Positions 51,969 through 63,234 are shown, counted from the stretch's first letter. The stretch: DNA of 64,000 bases from Hyphomicrobiales bacterium (GCA_029245795.1 JAQWOP010000018.1:1-64000); one strand, 5' to 3'. Notes: a model not told the origin generated them from the letters alone. Program-made: numbers and translations.

Positions 51969-53164
51969 TTTACTCTCCTGGAGTGTCTTGCAAGGAGTAG
52001 TTTCTTTGCAAATTCCAGTTGATTATCTGATGATAATTCATCATCTTGAGAGTTATTTGTATTTTCAATTTTATAGAGAGGTTTTATTCCTATTTTATCT
52101 ATTGAGATATCATTAGGGGTATAATATTTTGCTGTTGTTAGTCTTATTGCCCCATCTTTTGAGCCAAGTGGGATAATTGATTGTACTGATCCTTTCCCAT
52201 ATGTTTTTGTTCCAATTACAGTCGCTCTGCCATTGTCACCTAAAGCTCCAGCAAATATTTCAGATGCAGAGGCTGATCCACCATTAGTAATTATAATAAG
52301 GTCAGATTTATTAGTAATATCACCTTTTTTTGCAAAGTATCTATTTTTTCTCTTTTGATTACGAAACTTTGTTGAAACTATTTCTCCTTTATCCAAGAAT
52401 AGATCGGTGACTTTAATTGACTGATCAAGGAGGCCGCCTGGGTTGTTTCTAATATCAATAATAAATCCTTTTATTTTACCATTAGACTCCTGGTTTAACT
52501 CTTTAACCGCAGTAACAATTTTCTTATCAGCAAGATCATTAAAGGAAGATATTCTAATATAACCTATATTTTCTTCAAGAAGTTCAAATTTAACAGGCGT
52601 TATCTGAATTATCTCTCTAACTATTTTTACATCAAATGTTGTTTCTTCACCTTCTCTAAATATTGTCAGCACGATAGGTGTATTTGCGTAGCCTCTCATC
52701 AAACCCACAGCTTCATCTAAAAACATACCATATACATCAGTTCCATCTATTGCAGTTATATAATCTCCTGTGCGCATCCCCGCTTTTGCTGCTGGTGTAT
52801 CATCGATTGGAGAAATAACTCTTATCCATCCATTGTCATCAAGAGTTACTTCAAGACCTAGGCCTCCATAAAAACCTTTAGTATCAACCTCCGTTTCTTT
52901 AAAATCATCTTCTGACAAATATGTGGAGTAGGGGTCTAATGATTGAAGCATTCCTCTTAAAGCAGAATAAATAAGCTCTTTACTATCAATGTCATCGACA
53001 TACTGTTCTTCTACTTCAGTGAAAACACTAATAAATAATTTAAATAACTCAATATCTTCATCGTGACTATTTGCAAAAGAAGATGATTTTGAAAAAAAAG
53101 AAAATAATATCACAAAAAGTATTAGGGAAAATATTCTAGAGGTCTTATTTTTTGAACTATTCAT
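51965..53164 (-). CDS. ctpA: Carboxyl-terminal processing protease (S41 family)
   Basis: A 399-residue periplasmic protease. A signal peptide (residues 1 to about 30, hydrophobic core FSLILFVILFSFF) is followed by a PDZ domain (about 90-170: KGFYGGLGLEV, AGMRTGDYITAIDG) and the S41 protease domain. The nucleophile serine is within SASASE, and the lysine of TYGKGSVQ follows 25 residues later, as in known CtpA. It degrades or matures periplasmic proteins and peptidoglycan hydrolases. It is between rlmH and rppH, which is the common alphaproteobacterial order. Confidence 0.96.
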   Translation of the reverse strand: MNSSKNKTSRIFSLILFVILFSFFSKSSSFANSHDEDIELFKLFISVFTEVEEQYVDDIDSKELIYSALRGMLQSLDPYSTYLSEDDFKETEVDTKGFYGGLGLEVTLDDNGWIRVISPIDDTPAAKAGMRTGDYITAIDGTDVYGMFLDEAVGLMRGYANTPIVLTIFREGEETTFDVKIVREIIQITPVKFELLEENIGYIRISSFNDLADKKIVTAVKELNQESNGKIKGFIIDIRNNPGGLLDQSIKVTDLFLDKGEIVSTKFRNQKRKNRYFAKKGDITNKSDLIIITNGGSASASEIFAGALGDNGRATVIGTKTYGKGSVQSIIPLGSKDGAIRLTTAKYYTPNDISIDKIGIKPLYKIENTNNSQDDELSSDNQLEFAKKLLLARHSRRVK

Positions 53165-53165
53165 C

Positions 53166-53651
53166 TTAATCTCTATGATATGGGTGATTGATCAATATTG
53201 ATAGAGATCTATATAACTGTTCCATTAGAAAAACCCTTGCCATGAGGTGAGGAAGTGTCATTTTACTTAATGATATCGTTTCATCAGCTATTTTTTTTAA
53301 ACTATTTGAGCTACCATCAGGCCCACCGATAATGAAATTTATTTCACTTTTAGGTTCATTTAAATATTTTTCTAGCATAGATTTAAACTCTTTAGTTGTG
53401 AATGATTTTCCTTTCTCATCAAGCAAGATATTGATTGAGTCTGGTAAGTTAATTTTTTTTACTAACACCTCATATTCTTTTTCTTTTCGAGAATTAGTAT
53501 TTTTATCATTAGATTTATTAATTTCGACTATTTCAAAATTTGTGATTCCAACTCTCTTATTAATAACAATAATATTTTTTAAATAATGATCAAAGATTGA
53601 TATATATTTACTATTAGTAATCTTACCTATAGCTAATAATCTTAGATTCAA
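53166..53651 (-). CDS. rlmH: 23S rRNA (pseudouridine1915-N3)-methyltransferase
   Basis: A 161-residue SPOUT methyltransferase. NILLDEKGKSFTTKEF, FIIGGPDGSS and the C-terminal LMARVFLMEQLYRSLSILINHPYHR are RlmH signatures; the C-terminal tyrosine-histidine helps the active site. It methylates pseudouridine 1915 in helix 69 as a last step in 70S maturation. It lies four bases after rsfS and one base before ctpA. Confidence 0.95.
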   Translation of the reverse strand: MNLRLLAIGKITNSKYISIFDHYLKNIIVINKRVGITNFEIVEINKSNDKNTNSRKEKEYEVLVKKINLPDSINILLDEKGKSFTTKEFKSMLEKYLNEPKSEINFIIGGPDGSSNSLKKIADETISLSKMTLPHLMARVFLMEQLYRSLSILINHPYHRD

Positions 53652-53655
53652 GTGA

Positions 53656-54009
53656 TCAACCTATTTTTGTTTCTTCATTAATAATCAGATTTTCTGACCA
53701 TATTTTTTCTATCATATAAAATTCTCTAACCCCTGGTTTAAAGATATTTATAATTGCATCTATTGCATCTATTAGAACCCAATCACTGCTTGGAAGCCCT
53801 TCAATTTGTATATCCTTATAAGAATTATTTTTTAAGGTTCTTTGTATTTTGTCTGCTATTGAACTAACATGTCTAGATGATGTTCCACTTGATACAATCA
53901 TAAAGTCAGCAATTGAGCTCTTTTTACTAATATCTATGATTACTGTATTTTGGGCTTTCATCTCCTCAAGACAATTACTTACTATTTTAATTATTTTTTT
54001 ATCTGTCAT
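53656..54009 (-). CDS. rsfS: Ribosomal silencing factor RsfS
   Basis: A 117-residue RsfS (Iojap) protein. MIVSSGTSSRHVSSIADKI and the SDWVLIDAIDAIINIFKPGVREFY segment are characteristic. It binds L14 and blocks subunit joining when nutrients are scarce. It overlaps nadD by 11 bases and precedes rlmH, the usual order. Confidence 0.95.
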   Translation of the reverse strand: MTDKKIIKIVSNCLEEMKAQNTVIIDISKKSSIADFMIVSSGTSSRHVSSIADKIQRTLKNNSYKDIQIEGLPSSDWVLIDAIDAIINIFKPGVREFYMIEKIWSENLIINEETKIG

Positions 54010-54646
54010 TTTGGTTATATATTTTTAATTTTTTACGAATTTCTGTAGATGAATTAAAGTTAAGTTTATTATGTAAGAAAATCCAGCAGGGTTTTTTAGA
54101 GTTTATAATATATGATGCATCATTTTCATCAATCCTGTATTTTTTATATTTATTTGCAAAGATAGTAGATGAAACATCAAGAGATGAGCTAGGTCTGTCA
54201 ATAATTGCTATTGGTATTTCTTTAATAATCTTCTCCCACTCCATCCATAAATGAAAATATCTTAAATTATCCGCTCCCATAATCCATATAAATTTTGTAT
54301 TTGGATATTTTTTCTTTAAATATTCTATCGTTCCAATCGTATAAATCGTACCAGTTCTTTGTTCTATATCATTTATAATGATTTTACTTGTTTTAAGTTT
54401 ATTTTTAGCAGAAGAAGTTCTTTTTTTGAAGTCAAAAAGTACATCATATTTTTTTAAAGGATTCCTTGGACTCACAACCCACCATATAATATCTAAATTT
54501 AATTTCTTAAGTGCTGCCTCACTAATTTTTATATGCCCATCATGACTAGGATTGAATGATCCGCCCAATATACCAATTCTTTGATTGCTGGACGCAAAAT
54601 TTGTTTTACCTATTATCCATCTCTTTATTTTAGGCTTGCTTATCAT
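53999..54646 (-). CDS. nadD: Nicotinate-nucleotide adenylyltransferase
   Basis: A 215-residue nucleotidyltransferase of NAD synthesis. The nucleotide-binding GILGGSFNPSHDGH, the WIMGADNLRYFHLW segment and the SSTEIRKKL motif at the C-terminus are visible. It adenylates nicotinate mononucleotide. The N-terminal 20 residues before the motif are a little longer than usual but no better start exists. It lies 13 bases after proA. Confidence 0.94.
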   Translation of the reverse strand: MISKPKIKRWIIGKTNFASSNQRIGILGGSFNPSHDGHIKISEAALKKLNLDIIWWVVSPRNPLKKYDVLFDFKKRTSSAKNKLKTSKIIINDIEQRTGTIYTIGTIEYLKKKYPNTKFIWIMGADNLRYFHLWMEWEKIIKEIPIAIIDRPSSSLDVSSTIFANKYKKYRIDENDASYIINSKKPCWIFLHNKLNFNSSTEIRKKLKIYNQNDR

Positions 54647-54659
54647 TCTTATATTTTAC

Positions 54660-55929
54660 TCAAGGGCGAATCTGTCCATTTCCATGAACAATATATTTAA
54701 ACGTAGTTAATTGTTCTAATCCAATTGGGCCTCTAGCATGCAAACGGCCGGTTGAAATTCCAATTTCAGCTCCAAAACCAAATTCCCCTCCATCAGCAAA
54801 TTGCGTTGAGGCATTAACAAGAATAATTGAACTTCCAATATTTTTTAGGAAGTATTCGTTAGATTCAGGATTTTCGCTAATTATTGCTTCAGTATGACCT
54901 GTACCATATTTTTCAATATGGATAATTGCCTCATCAATATTATTTACAATCTTAACTGAAATTATTGCATCTAAGTATTCAGTCGACCAATCAGATTCTT
55001 TGACTGATTTTGTTTTTTGAAATATATCTTTTACAGTTTTATCACCACGGATTTCGCATCCTAATTGGTCAAGTTTTTCAAGTATTTTTGGTAGGAATTT
55101 TTTAGCTATTGATTTATCAATCAGCAATGTTTCTGCAGCCCCACATATCGAAGGACGTCTCATTTTAGCGTTTGCGCTTATATTTATTGCATTTTCAAGA
55201 TTTGCACTGTCATTTATATAAATATGACATATTCCCTCTAGATGACCAAATACTGAGACTTTTGCCTCTTTTTCGACTCTCGATACGAGGCTTTTGCCAC
55301 CCCTTGGGACAATAACATCAATATTGGAGTCAAGACCACTAAGCATCATCCCTACTGCCTCTCGATCAGTCATTGGAACAAATTGAATTGAGTTAGCATC
55401 AAGGTTTGTTTTTTCTAAGGCAGTTCTAATTGATTGATAAATAGCTAAGCTTGAATGGAAACTATCAGAGCCACTTCTTAATATTGATGCGTTTCCAGAT
55501 TTCAAGCATAAACATGCGGCATCTGCTGTAACATTTGGACGACTTTCATAAATTATTCCAATAACGCCAATCGGAATACTTACTCTATTTATCAATAGTC
55601 CATTGGGCCTTTCCCAGCTATTTAATGTTTTTCCAATTGGGTCAGCTAGACTAATAATATTATTAATACTTATGGATATATTTTTGATACTATTTTCATT
55701 TAGCGTTAATCTATCAATAATTGCCTTGGACTTATTATTTGATCTTGCGAGTTCTATATCTCTTTTATTTTCATTTAATATTTTCTTGATATCTTTATCT
55801 ATATTTTTAGCGATTACCTGAAGGGCAGTATTTTTTTCATCAGTTGTTGCTCGTGCAAGTCTCGAATTTGCTTTTCTTGCATTTAAACCAATTTTTTTCA
55901 TTATGTCTTTAATGTTATTGCTCATCAGA

Positions 55930-55940
<11 letters not shown>
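54660..55940 (-). CDS. proA: Glutamate-5-semialdehyde dehydrogenase (gamma-glutamyl phosphate reductase)
   Basis: A 426-residue proline-biosynthesis enzyme. The catalytic cysteine is in RRPSICGAAETLL (about residue 265). VIYESRPNVTADAACLCLKSGN (shown in two parts: VIYESRPN and CLKSGNASILRSG) and GGEFGFGAEIGISTGRLHARGP split by family spacing are typical. The first methionine overlaps the proB end by 11 bases; a second methionine five residues later (55925) aligns as well with family starts, and neither has a good ribosome-binding site. Confidence 0.94.
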
Positions 55941-58109
<2,169 letters not shown>

Positions 58110-58155
58110 TTATCAATTTTTACGGAATTTGGTTAGTTATAGGAAATATAATTAT

Positions 58156-58413
58156 TTAATTTGCTTCTATAACATTGATAGTTCTTCTACCAGTTCTTTT
58201 ATCAACAAATTTAACTGTGCCAGTTTTTTTGGCGAATATTGTATGATCTTTACCAATACCTACATTTACGCCTGGGTGCCAAGTGGTTCCCCTTTGTCTT
58301 ATGATTATGTTACCGGGAATTACCAGTTCACCACCAAATTTTTTCACACCAAGTCTTCTCCCAGCGGAGTCACGTCCGTTCTTTGATGATCCACCTGCTT
58401 TTTTATGTGCCAT
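58156..58413 (-). CDS. rpmA: 50S ribosomal protein L27
   Basis: An 85-residue basic protein with the L27 opening [20 protein letters not shown] and [20 protein letters not shown]. The N-terminal arm reaches the peptidyl-transferase centre. It lies 36 bases after rplU, the standard L21-L27 order, and 85 bases before obgE. Confidence 0.97.
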   Translation of the reverse strand: MAHKKAGGSSKNGRDSAGRRLGVKKFGGELVIPGNIIIRQRGTTWHPGVNVGIGKDHTIFAKKTGTVKFVDKRTGRRTINVIEAN

Positions 58414-58449
58414 AATTTCCTCGTATATTCTGTTGTAGTGAAATAGTTC

Positions 58450-58950
58450 TTATGTCTCTTTATTATTTTTTTTAACAGTTTTCGTTACATTTTTTGTTTT
58501 CTTAACAGCAGCTTTCTTTGAAGCAGCTACTTTTTTAACTGGTTTCTTTTCTTCTACGACTTCTGCTTTCTTAACCACTTTTTTAACTAATTTTTTTTCT
58601 TCTACAGCTTCTGCTTTCTTCGCAACTTTTTTATTATTTGATGCTGCTATATCTATAATTTTAAGTTTTGTTTGAAGTTGTCGGTGTCCCGCAGTCCTTC
58701 TATAATTTTGTCTTCTTTTTTTCTTAAAAACAATAATTTTTTTAGCTCTATTTTGCTCGACAATCTCTGCTGTAACTATTGCATTCTCTATGTAAGGAGA
58801 GCCTATAATAGTTTTTTCACCTTCTGTAATCATTAAAACGTCTGTAAATGTAACAGTTTTCCCCTGTTCCTCAGGTAATTTCTCAACGATGATTATATCA
58901 TCTTTATTTACTGAATATTGTTTTCCACCAGTTTTGATAACTGCAGTCAT
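58450..58950 (-). CDS. rplU: 50S ribosomal protein L21 with Lys/Ala/Glu-rich C-terminal extension
   Basis: A 166-residue L21. The canonical part is residues 1 to about 103 (VIKTGGKQYSVNKDDII, KKIIVFKKKRRQNYRRTAGHRQ in family spacing). The remaining 60 residues are a lysine/alanine/glutamate/valine tail made of two near-identical 16-residue units (VAKKAEAVEEKKLVKK and VVKKAEVVEEKKPVKK) plus a further basic stretch. Alphaproteobacterial L21 often have such extensions. The canonical part alone is the normal L21 length. It precedes rpmA. Confidence 0.95.
   Translation of the reverse strand: MTAVIKTGGKQYSVNKDDIIIVEKLPEEQGKTVTFTDVLMITEGEKTIIGSPYIENAIVTAEIVEQNRAKKIIVFKKKRRQNYRRTAGHRQLQTKLKIIDIAASNNKKVAKKAEAVEEKKLVKKVVKKAEVVEEKKPVKKVAASKKAAVKKTKNVTKTVKKNNKET
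58531..58626 (-). repeat. Two 48-bp tandem repeat units inside rplU
   Basis: Two directly adjacent 48-base units encode 16-residue repeats with three differences at the protein level (A/V, A/V and L/P). The repeat is in frame, so unit gain or loss would only change the tail length of L21. Confidence 0.75.
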
Positions 58951-59008
58951 TTGCTTGCTTTCGTATTAATATTTATATTTAATAAGGTTTAATTTAAATT
59001 ACTATCAA

Positions 59009-59037
59009 TGTTTAATATTTTAAATCAATTAAGTCAA
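59009..59037 (-). promoter_or_regulatory. Possible promoter for rplU-rpmA
   Basis: On the minus strand TTGACT (five of six to the -35 consensus) is followed after 17 bases by TAAACA, a poor -10. It lies about 60 bases before the rplU start in a 166-base divergent spacer. A weak call because the surrounding is AT-rich. Confidence 0.25.
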
Positions 59038-59116
59038 CTTTTCTTTGCTAAATGAATTAAAAAATTATTATAGTGAATATTAAATTTTTTCTTCTAAATA
59101 ATGGATCCTTGATCGA

Positions 59117-60109
59117 ATGAAAACTAAAACAATAAACTTATATGAAACTGGTGGACCAGATAATATGATATGGGAAGATGTTAATCTTCCGGAACCTTCA
59201 AAGGGCGAGGTTCTTCTTAAGCATGAATTTGTAGGTTTTAATATGATTGATACTTATCATCGGTCAGGTATTTATTCTACACCAAATAAGCCATGCGGTT
59301 TAGGAACAGAGGCATCAGGAATTATTGAAAAGATTGGAGATGGTAACACGGATGAGGGTTATAATGTAGGAGATAGAGTTGCGTATGCAGGTAGTGGGAA
59401 TGGTTTGGGAGCTTATTCTTATAGAAGAATAATAAAATCAAAAGATTTAATTAAAATACCTGATTGGATGGGCTTGGATATTGCAGCCGCTGTATTAACA
59501 AAAGGTAGGACAGTAGAATATCTTTTCAATAGAACGCATAAATTAAAAGCAAATGAATATATATTATTCCATGCAGCAGCGGGTGGAGTCGGTCAAATTG
59601 CAGGACAATGGGCAAATTCAATTGGTGCAATAGCAATTGGTGTTGTTGGAAGCAAAGAAAAAGAGCAGTATGCAAAAAAATGTGGTTATCAATATGTATT
59701 TAATATAGAAGACGATGATATTTTATTTGAGATAATGAATATTACAAATAATAAAGGTGTAGACGTTGTTTATGACTCAGTTGGTCTTACTTCATGGGAT
59801 ATTTCGCTTGCCTGTGTCAAAAAATTAGGCTTAGTAGTCAGTTTTGGAAGCGCCTCCGGTAATCCTCCTATGTACGACATCGCAAAAGATGGTGTTAAAA
59901 ATTCTGCATATATCCATAGAGCTACAATGGTGAATTATATGACTTCCAGTGATATTTCGAATGATAGTGCATTAAGAGTTTTTGAAAAAATAAAAGATAA
60001 AGAAATTCAATTAAATTTAAATAAAAATTATACTCTAAAAGATGTGATAAGAGTTCATAAAGACGCAGAGGCAAGAAAAACAATAGGGCAGATAGTTATG
60101 AAAGTTTAG
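59117..60109 (+). CDS. Quinone oxidoreductase (zinc-independent MDR family)
   Basis: A 330-residue member of the zeta-crystallin/Qor branch. The N-terminal GroES-like domain and the NADPH-binding FHAAAGGVGQIAGQWA (about residues 152-168) are visible, and zinc-ligand cysteines are missing, as in quinone reductases. It reduces quinones or enones with NADPH and is often part of oxidative-stress or detoxification responses. The last four bases overlap the end of the ApbA-like gene on the other strand. The proximity to the ECF/ChrR stress operon is suggestive but unproved. Confidence 0.92.
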   Translation: MKTKTINLYETGGPDNMIWEDVNLPEPSKGEVLLKHEFVGFNMIDTYHRSGIYSTPNKPCGLGTEASGIIEKIGDGNTDEGYNVGDRVAYAGSGNGLGAYSYRRIIKSKDLIKIPDWMGLDIAAAVLTKGRTVEYLFNRTHKLKANEYILFHAAAGGVGQIAGQWANSIGAIAIGVVGSKEKEQYAKKCGYQYVFNIEDDDILFEIMNITNNKGVDVVYDSVGLTSWDISLACVKKLGLVVSFGSASGNPPMYDIAKDGVKNSAYIHRATMVNYMTSSDISNDSALRVFEKIKDKEIQLNLNKNYTLKDVIRVHKDAEARKTIGQIVMKV

Positions 60110-61134
60110 ATATATTTTTTAAAAGTATTAAGATTTTTTATAGAGGGTTCCAGCTCTCCTAGATGGATTTTTTTAGTAATTTTGACAATTTGCTCATTAA
60201 TTGAAGTATCTATGCCTTTGTCTTTGCCTAATTCTACAACAAGCCCATTAATTTCATCTACTTCACTATATCTACCTTTCAAATGATCGTGAAAAACAGC
60301 ATCTCTTGCATTTGGCCCAATATCTTTTATTAATTTATCTAACATTAACTCAATAGGGTTATTTGAATTACTAATTTGATCTTCTTTAAGACCAAATATA
60401 GGTACAATCTTGTAACCATTCTTTTGTCCGACTAAAAGAGCCTCAGTTCCAATCTTCATAACTAGCTCTCGCATTCCTGGGATTTTAAATCCTTCGTACA
60501 AGTTTGAACCAAGCATTGCAAAAGGGCCCATGCACATTGCGTTAATTATTAACTTCATCCACTTTGCTGATATTATATCCTCAACAACATCAACATTACC
60601 AACAGAAGAAAGAATTTGTTTTACTTCATTTAAACGGGGCACAATAGGATCTGAGAGTGCACCAATTCCAAACCAAGTTTTCGATTGCGGGGTATCTCTT
60701 TGAATTATACCTGGTGTGAATAATTCTGAGGATAATTCAACAACACAACCCAAAGTTCTGTTAGGCCCTATAATGTCTGAAATTCTTTGAGCAGTCATTG
60801 CATTTTGGACACCTATCATCAGACCGGTATCACTTAAATAGGGTCTTATTAGTTGCGTCATCCATGCTGTATCATATGCTTTAACAAAAAGGAAAACATA
60901 ATCAAATTTTGCATTCATCTCAGCTAGTTTACATAAATGATAGGCATCAACATTGACCTGTTTAGTTTCTTCAGGAAAATTTATTGTTAATCCATTTTTA
61001 TTCATAGAGTTAACATGATCTGGCCACTGATCAATTAACATCACATCGTAACCATCTTGCGTAATATCAGCAGCTGCACAACTACCATTGGCCCCAGTTC
61101 CTAGTATTAAAATTTTTTTATTTGAAAGATCCAT
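60106..61134 (-). CDS. Ketopantoate reductase-like (ApbA/PanE family) dehydrogenase, paralogue 2
   Basis: A 342-residue protein related to the one at 6113-7147; both share ILGTGANGSC, LIDQWP, VDAYHLC, KAYDTAW, GVQN and ELSSELF, and appear about half identical. The catalytic lysine lies in SAKWMKLIIN and the glutamate in RYSEVDEINGLV, so it should be active. It may act as PanE for pantothenate synthesis (panB and panC lie at 24-26 kb) or on another 2-keto acid. It is the last gene of an SDR-ApbA pair, 37 bases after the SDR. Confidence 0.85.
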   Translation of the reverse strand: MDLSNKKILILGTGANGSCAAADITQDGYDVMLIDQWPDHVNSMNKNGLTINFPEETKQVNVDAYHLCKLAEMNAKFDYVFLFVKAYDTAWMTQLIRPYLSDTGLMIGVQNAMTAQRISDIIGPNRTLGCVVELSSELFTPGIIQRDTPQSKTWFGIGALSDPIVPRLNEVKQILSSVGNVDVVEDIISAKWMKLIINAMCMGPFAMLGSNLYEGFKIPGMRELVMKIGTEALLVGQKNGYKIVPIFGLKEDQISNSNNPIELMLDKLIKDIGPNARDAVFHDHLKGRYSEVDEINGLVVELGKDKGIDTSINEQIVKITKKIHLGELEPSIKNLNTFKKYI

Positions 61135-61171
61135 TATTTATGAATTTATTGATTTAGAATAGAAGTTTAGA

Positions 61172-61906
61172 CTAGTAGTCTATTTTTTTTTCTTGCCAAT
61201 CAATTATATATCCATTCTGAAGAGAATCAACGTTATTAATAATATTCATAAGATATCCAGCAGCTTCATCTTTTGTGAATATTTTCTTATTTCTCATTTT
61301 TTCAGTAAATGGGCTCGATAGTTTTGTATCAACAGTTCCGGGGTGTATTCCAATACAAATAGCATTCTTATTTGTATATGCAAGTTCTAAAGATAACGTT
61401 TTAATTAACATATTTAAGGCAGCTTTAGATGATCTATAACTATACCAACCGCCTAGACTATTATCTGATATGCTTCCTAATCTTGCAGAAAGGAATGCAA
61501 TTATAGAAGTATGATTTTTATTTAATAATGGTGAAAAATATTTTGATATTAGAAATGGACTAAAAGTATTTATTTTGAATATTTCATTAAGATAGTCATA
61601 ATTAATTTCTCTGAATGTTCTCTCTGGCTTATAATTTCCAACATGTAGTAACCCAGTTGCATTAATAATTATATCCAAATTATTATATTTTTTTTGTATT
61701 TCTTCTGCACAAGAGAATATTGAATTATCATCTAACATATCCATCTCGAACTGATTAGAATGTTTTTTTGTTCTAACAATTTCTATTACCTCATTTGTAA
61801 CATCTAAATTATAAATTTTATTTATAATTGCAGATCCTATTCCACCGTTTGCGCCAATAATAGCTATTTTTGCATTCTTAAAACGCTGATAATTTTCTTT
61901 TTTCAT
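61172..61906 (-). CDS. Short-chain dehydrogenase/reductase
   Basis: A 244-residue SDR. The NAD(P)-binding opening AIIGANGGIGSAI, the N-A-T-G segment (INATGLLHVG), the catalytic serine region FLSARLGSI and the Y-x-x-x-K active site (WYSYRSSKAAL) are present. IHPGTVDT follows, as in CsgA-like SDRs. The substrate is unknown. GGAAA precedes the ATG. It diverges from the ECF sigma gene across 126 bases, and a perfect 13-base inverted repeat lies just before its ribosome-binding site. Confidence 0.9.
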   Translation of the reverse strand: MKKENYQRFKNAKIAIIGANGGIGSAIINKIYNLDVTNEVIEIVRTKKHSNQFEMDMLDDNSIFSCAEEIQKKYNNLDIIINATGLLHVGNYKPERTFREINYDYLNEIFKINTFSPFLISKYFSPLLNKNHTSIIAFLSARLGSISDNSLGGWYSYRSSKAALNMLIKTLSLELAYTNKNAICIGIHPGTVDTKLSSPFTEKMRNKKIFTKDEAAGYLMNIINNVDSLQNGYIIDWQEKKIDY

Positions 61907-61916
61907 ATTAAGTTTC

Positions 61917-61929
61917 CGTTATAATAACG
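61917..61929. repeat. Perfect 13-base inverted repeat in the SDR/rpoE divergent spacer
   Basis: CGTTAT-A-ATAACG is a perfect inverted repeat 10 bases before the SDR start codon (minus strand), bordering its GGAAA ribosome-binding site, and about 105 bases before the ECF sigma start. It could be an operator site. No ECF-type promoter (TGATC-like -35) is seen nearby. Confidence 0.35.
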
Positions 61930-62032
61930 ATATATATACGATATAAGTTTAATTTATATTTTATTTAAACTATTTTACATAACAAAACGTACTTAATTAG
62001 TTGCGGGTATGTGACAAAGCTGAAAATAAATA

Positions 62033-62581
62033 ATGTTTGAAATAGACAAGGAATTTATTAAAAAATTTCAAATCAACAAAAACGCTAATGATTTTGAAGT
62101 TGTATTTAGGTATTACGCGCCAAGAATAAAGTCTTTGCTAATTAAAGGTGGTGCTGACGTTGCTCAAGCTGAGGATGTGATGCATGATACCATGATAAAT
62201 GTGTGGGAAAAATTACATATGTATAATGCAGATAAAGGCTCATTTAGTGCATGGATATACACAATAGCAAGAAATAATAGGATTGATTTATTAAGAAAAA
62301 AATCGTCTAAGCCATATACAGATATAAATGAAATAGAGATTGCTTCTGAGAATGATGATGGACAAGTTATAGCTGAAAAAAAATCAATATCATTACATGT
62401 AAAAAATGCAATTAATTTGCTCCCAATAAAACAAAGAAAAGTTATTGAGCTTTCATTCATGAATGATATGACCCAAGATGAGATTGCTTCAAAATTAGAG
62501 ATTCCGATTGGAACAGTAAAATCACGTATGAGGTTAGCATATCAAAAAATGAAAGATAACTTGAAGGAAGTTGTGGCATGA
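62033..62581 (+). CDS. rpoE: ECF RNA polymerase sigma factor (RpoE/ECF11-like)
   Basis: A 182-residue extracytoplasmic-function sigma factor. Region 2 is at about residues 25-95 (EDVMHDTMINVWEKL, GSFSAWIYTIARNNRIDLLRKK) and region 4 at about 130-178 (LLPIKQRKVIELSF, MTQDEIASKLEIPIGTVKSRM). The helix-turn-helix and the acid run before it are typical. The start overlaps nothing upstream; the stop overlaps chrR by four bases. It is paired with a ChrR-type anti-sigma, which in Rhodobacter and Caulobacter controls the singlet-oxygen response. Confidence 0.94.
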   Translation: MFEIDKEFIKKFQINKNANDFEVVFRYYAPRIKSLLIKGGADVAQAEDVMHDTMINVWEKLHMYNADKGSFSAWIYTIARNNRIDLLRKKSSKPYTDINEIEIASENDDGQVIAEKKSISLHVKNAINLLPIKQRKVIELSFMNDMTQDEIASKLEIPIGTVKSRMRLAYQKMKDNLKEVVA

Positions 62582-63234
62582 AAAATCATCCAGATTTATC
62601 AACATTATTAGCATATTCAAGCGGAACTCTGAGGACACCTTTTGCATTACTTGTTTCATCACATATAGAGAAGTGTCATGAATGTAGTGGATTGTATAAT
62701 CTTGGCCATGAAATAGGCGGTAAGCTTATAGAAGAAATAGAAACGAGTGATGTTGAAGAAAGTGATTATAGTATTTTTCTAGAGAAGTTAGATAAGGAAT
62801 CTAAGAAAAATAAAATAAACGATAAGGGTTATGATTTTAATAGAAAATCACTTATTCCAGGGGTACTCCAACCTTATATTGGTCAAGATCTTGAGGATAT
62901 TAAATGGTCCTTTTTAGCATTTGGAATTAAAAAGTGCCAAGTAAAAGTTGGGGATGGAGAAGATAATTTACTCACACTTCTAAAAATCAAATCAAATAAA
63001 AAAATTCCAGAACACGGCCATACAGGTAGTGAATTAACTTTAGTTCTACAAGGTTCATTTGATGACGAGCATGGATCATATAAAGTTGGTGATATTGCAG
63101 AACATAACGGTGAATCAAAACATCAGCCTTTTGTGTCTTCAAAAGAGGATTGTATTTGTATAATTTCTACAGATGGTCCCTTGATTTTTAATAATTATTT
63201 AGCTAATAAGCTTCAATCATTCATTCGCATATAA
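62578..63234 (+). CDS. chrR: ChrR-type zinc-binding anti-sigma factor with cupin domain
   Basis: A 218-residue anti-sigma factor. The N-terminal ZAS zinc domain has H4, H29, C33 and C36, the same spacing as the H-H-C-C set of Rhodobacter ChrR. The C-terminal cupin domain (about 110-200) has EHGHTGSELT and AEHNGESKHQ, matching the second metal site that senses singlet oxygen or peroxide. It holds RpoE inactive until stress. It overlaps rpoE by four bases (ATGA), so the two proteins are co-translated. Confidence 0.93.
   Translation: MKNHPDLSTLLAYSSGTLRTPFALLVSSHIEKCHECSGLYNLGHEIGGKLIEEIETSDVEESDYSIFLEKLDKESKKNKINDKGYDFNRKSLIPGVLQPYIGQDLEDIKWSFLAFGIKKCQVKVGDGEDNLLTLLKIKSNKKIPEHGHTGSELTLVLQGSFDDEHGSYKVGDIAEHNGESKHQPFVSSKEDCICIISTDGPLIFNNYLANKLQSFIRI

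Noticed and set aside
58129..58386. Plus-strand open frame overlapping rpmA
   Set aside because: It is antisense to ribosomal protein L27, which is fully conserved, and has no ribosome-binding site.
61168..61191. TAGACT-AGT-AGTCTA followed by nine T, resembling a plus-strand intrinsic terminator
   Set aside because: The stem and T-run lie inside the last codons of the minus-strand SDR (ending K-K-I-D-Y), and the nearest plus-strand gene ends about 1 kb earlier; on the minus strand it is in the wrong polarity. It is more likely coincidence.
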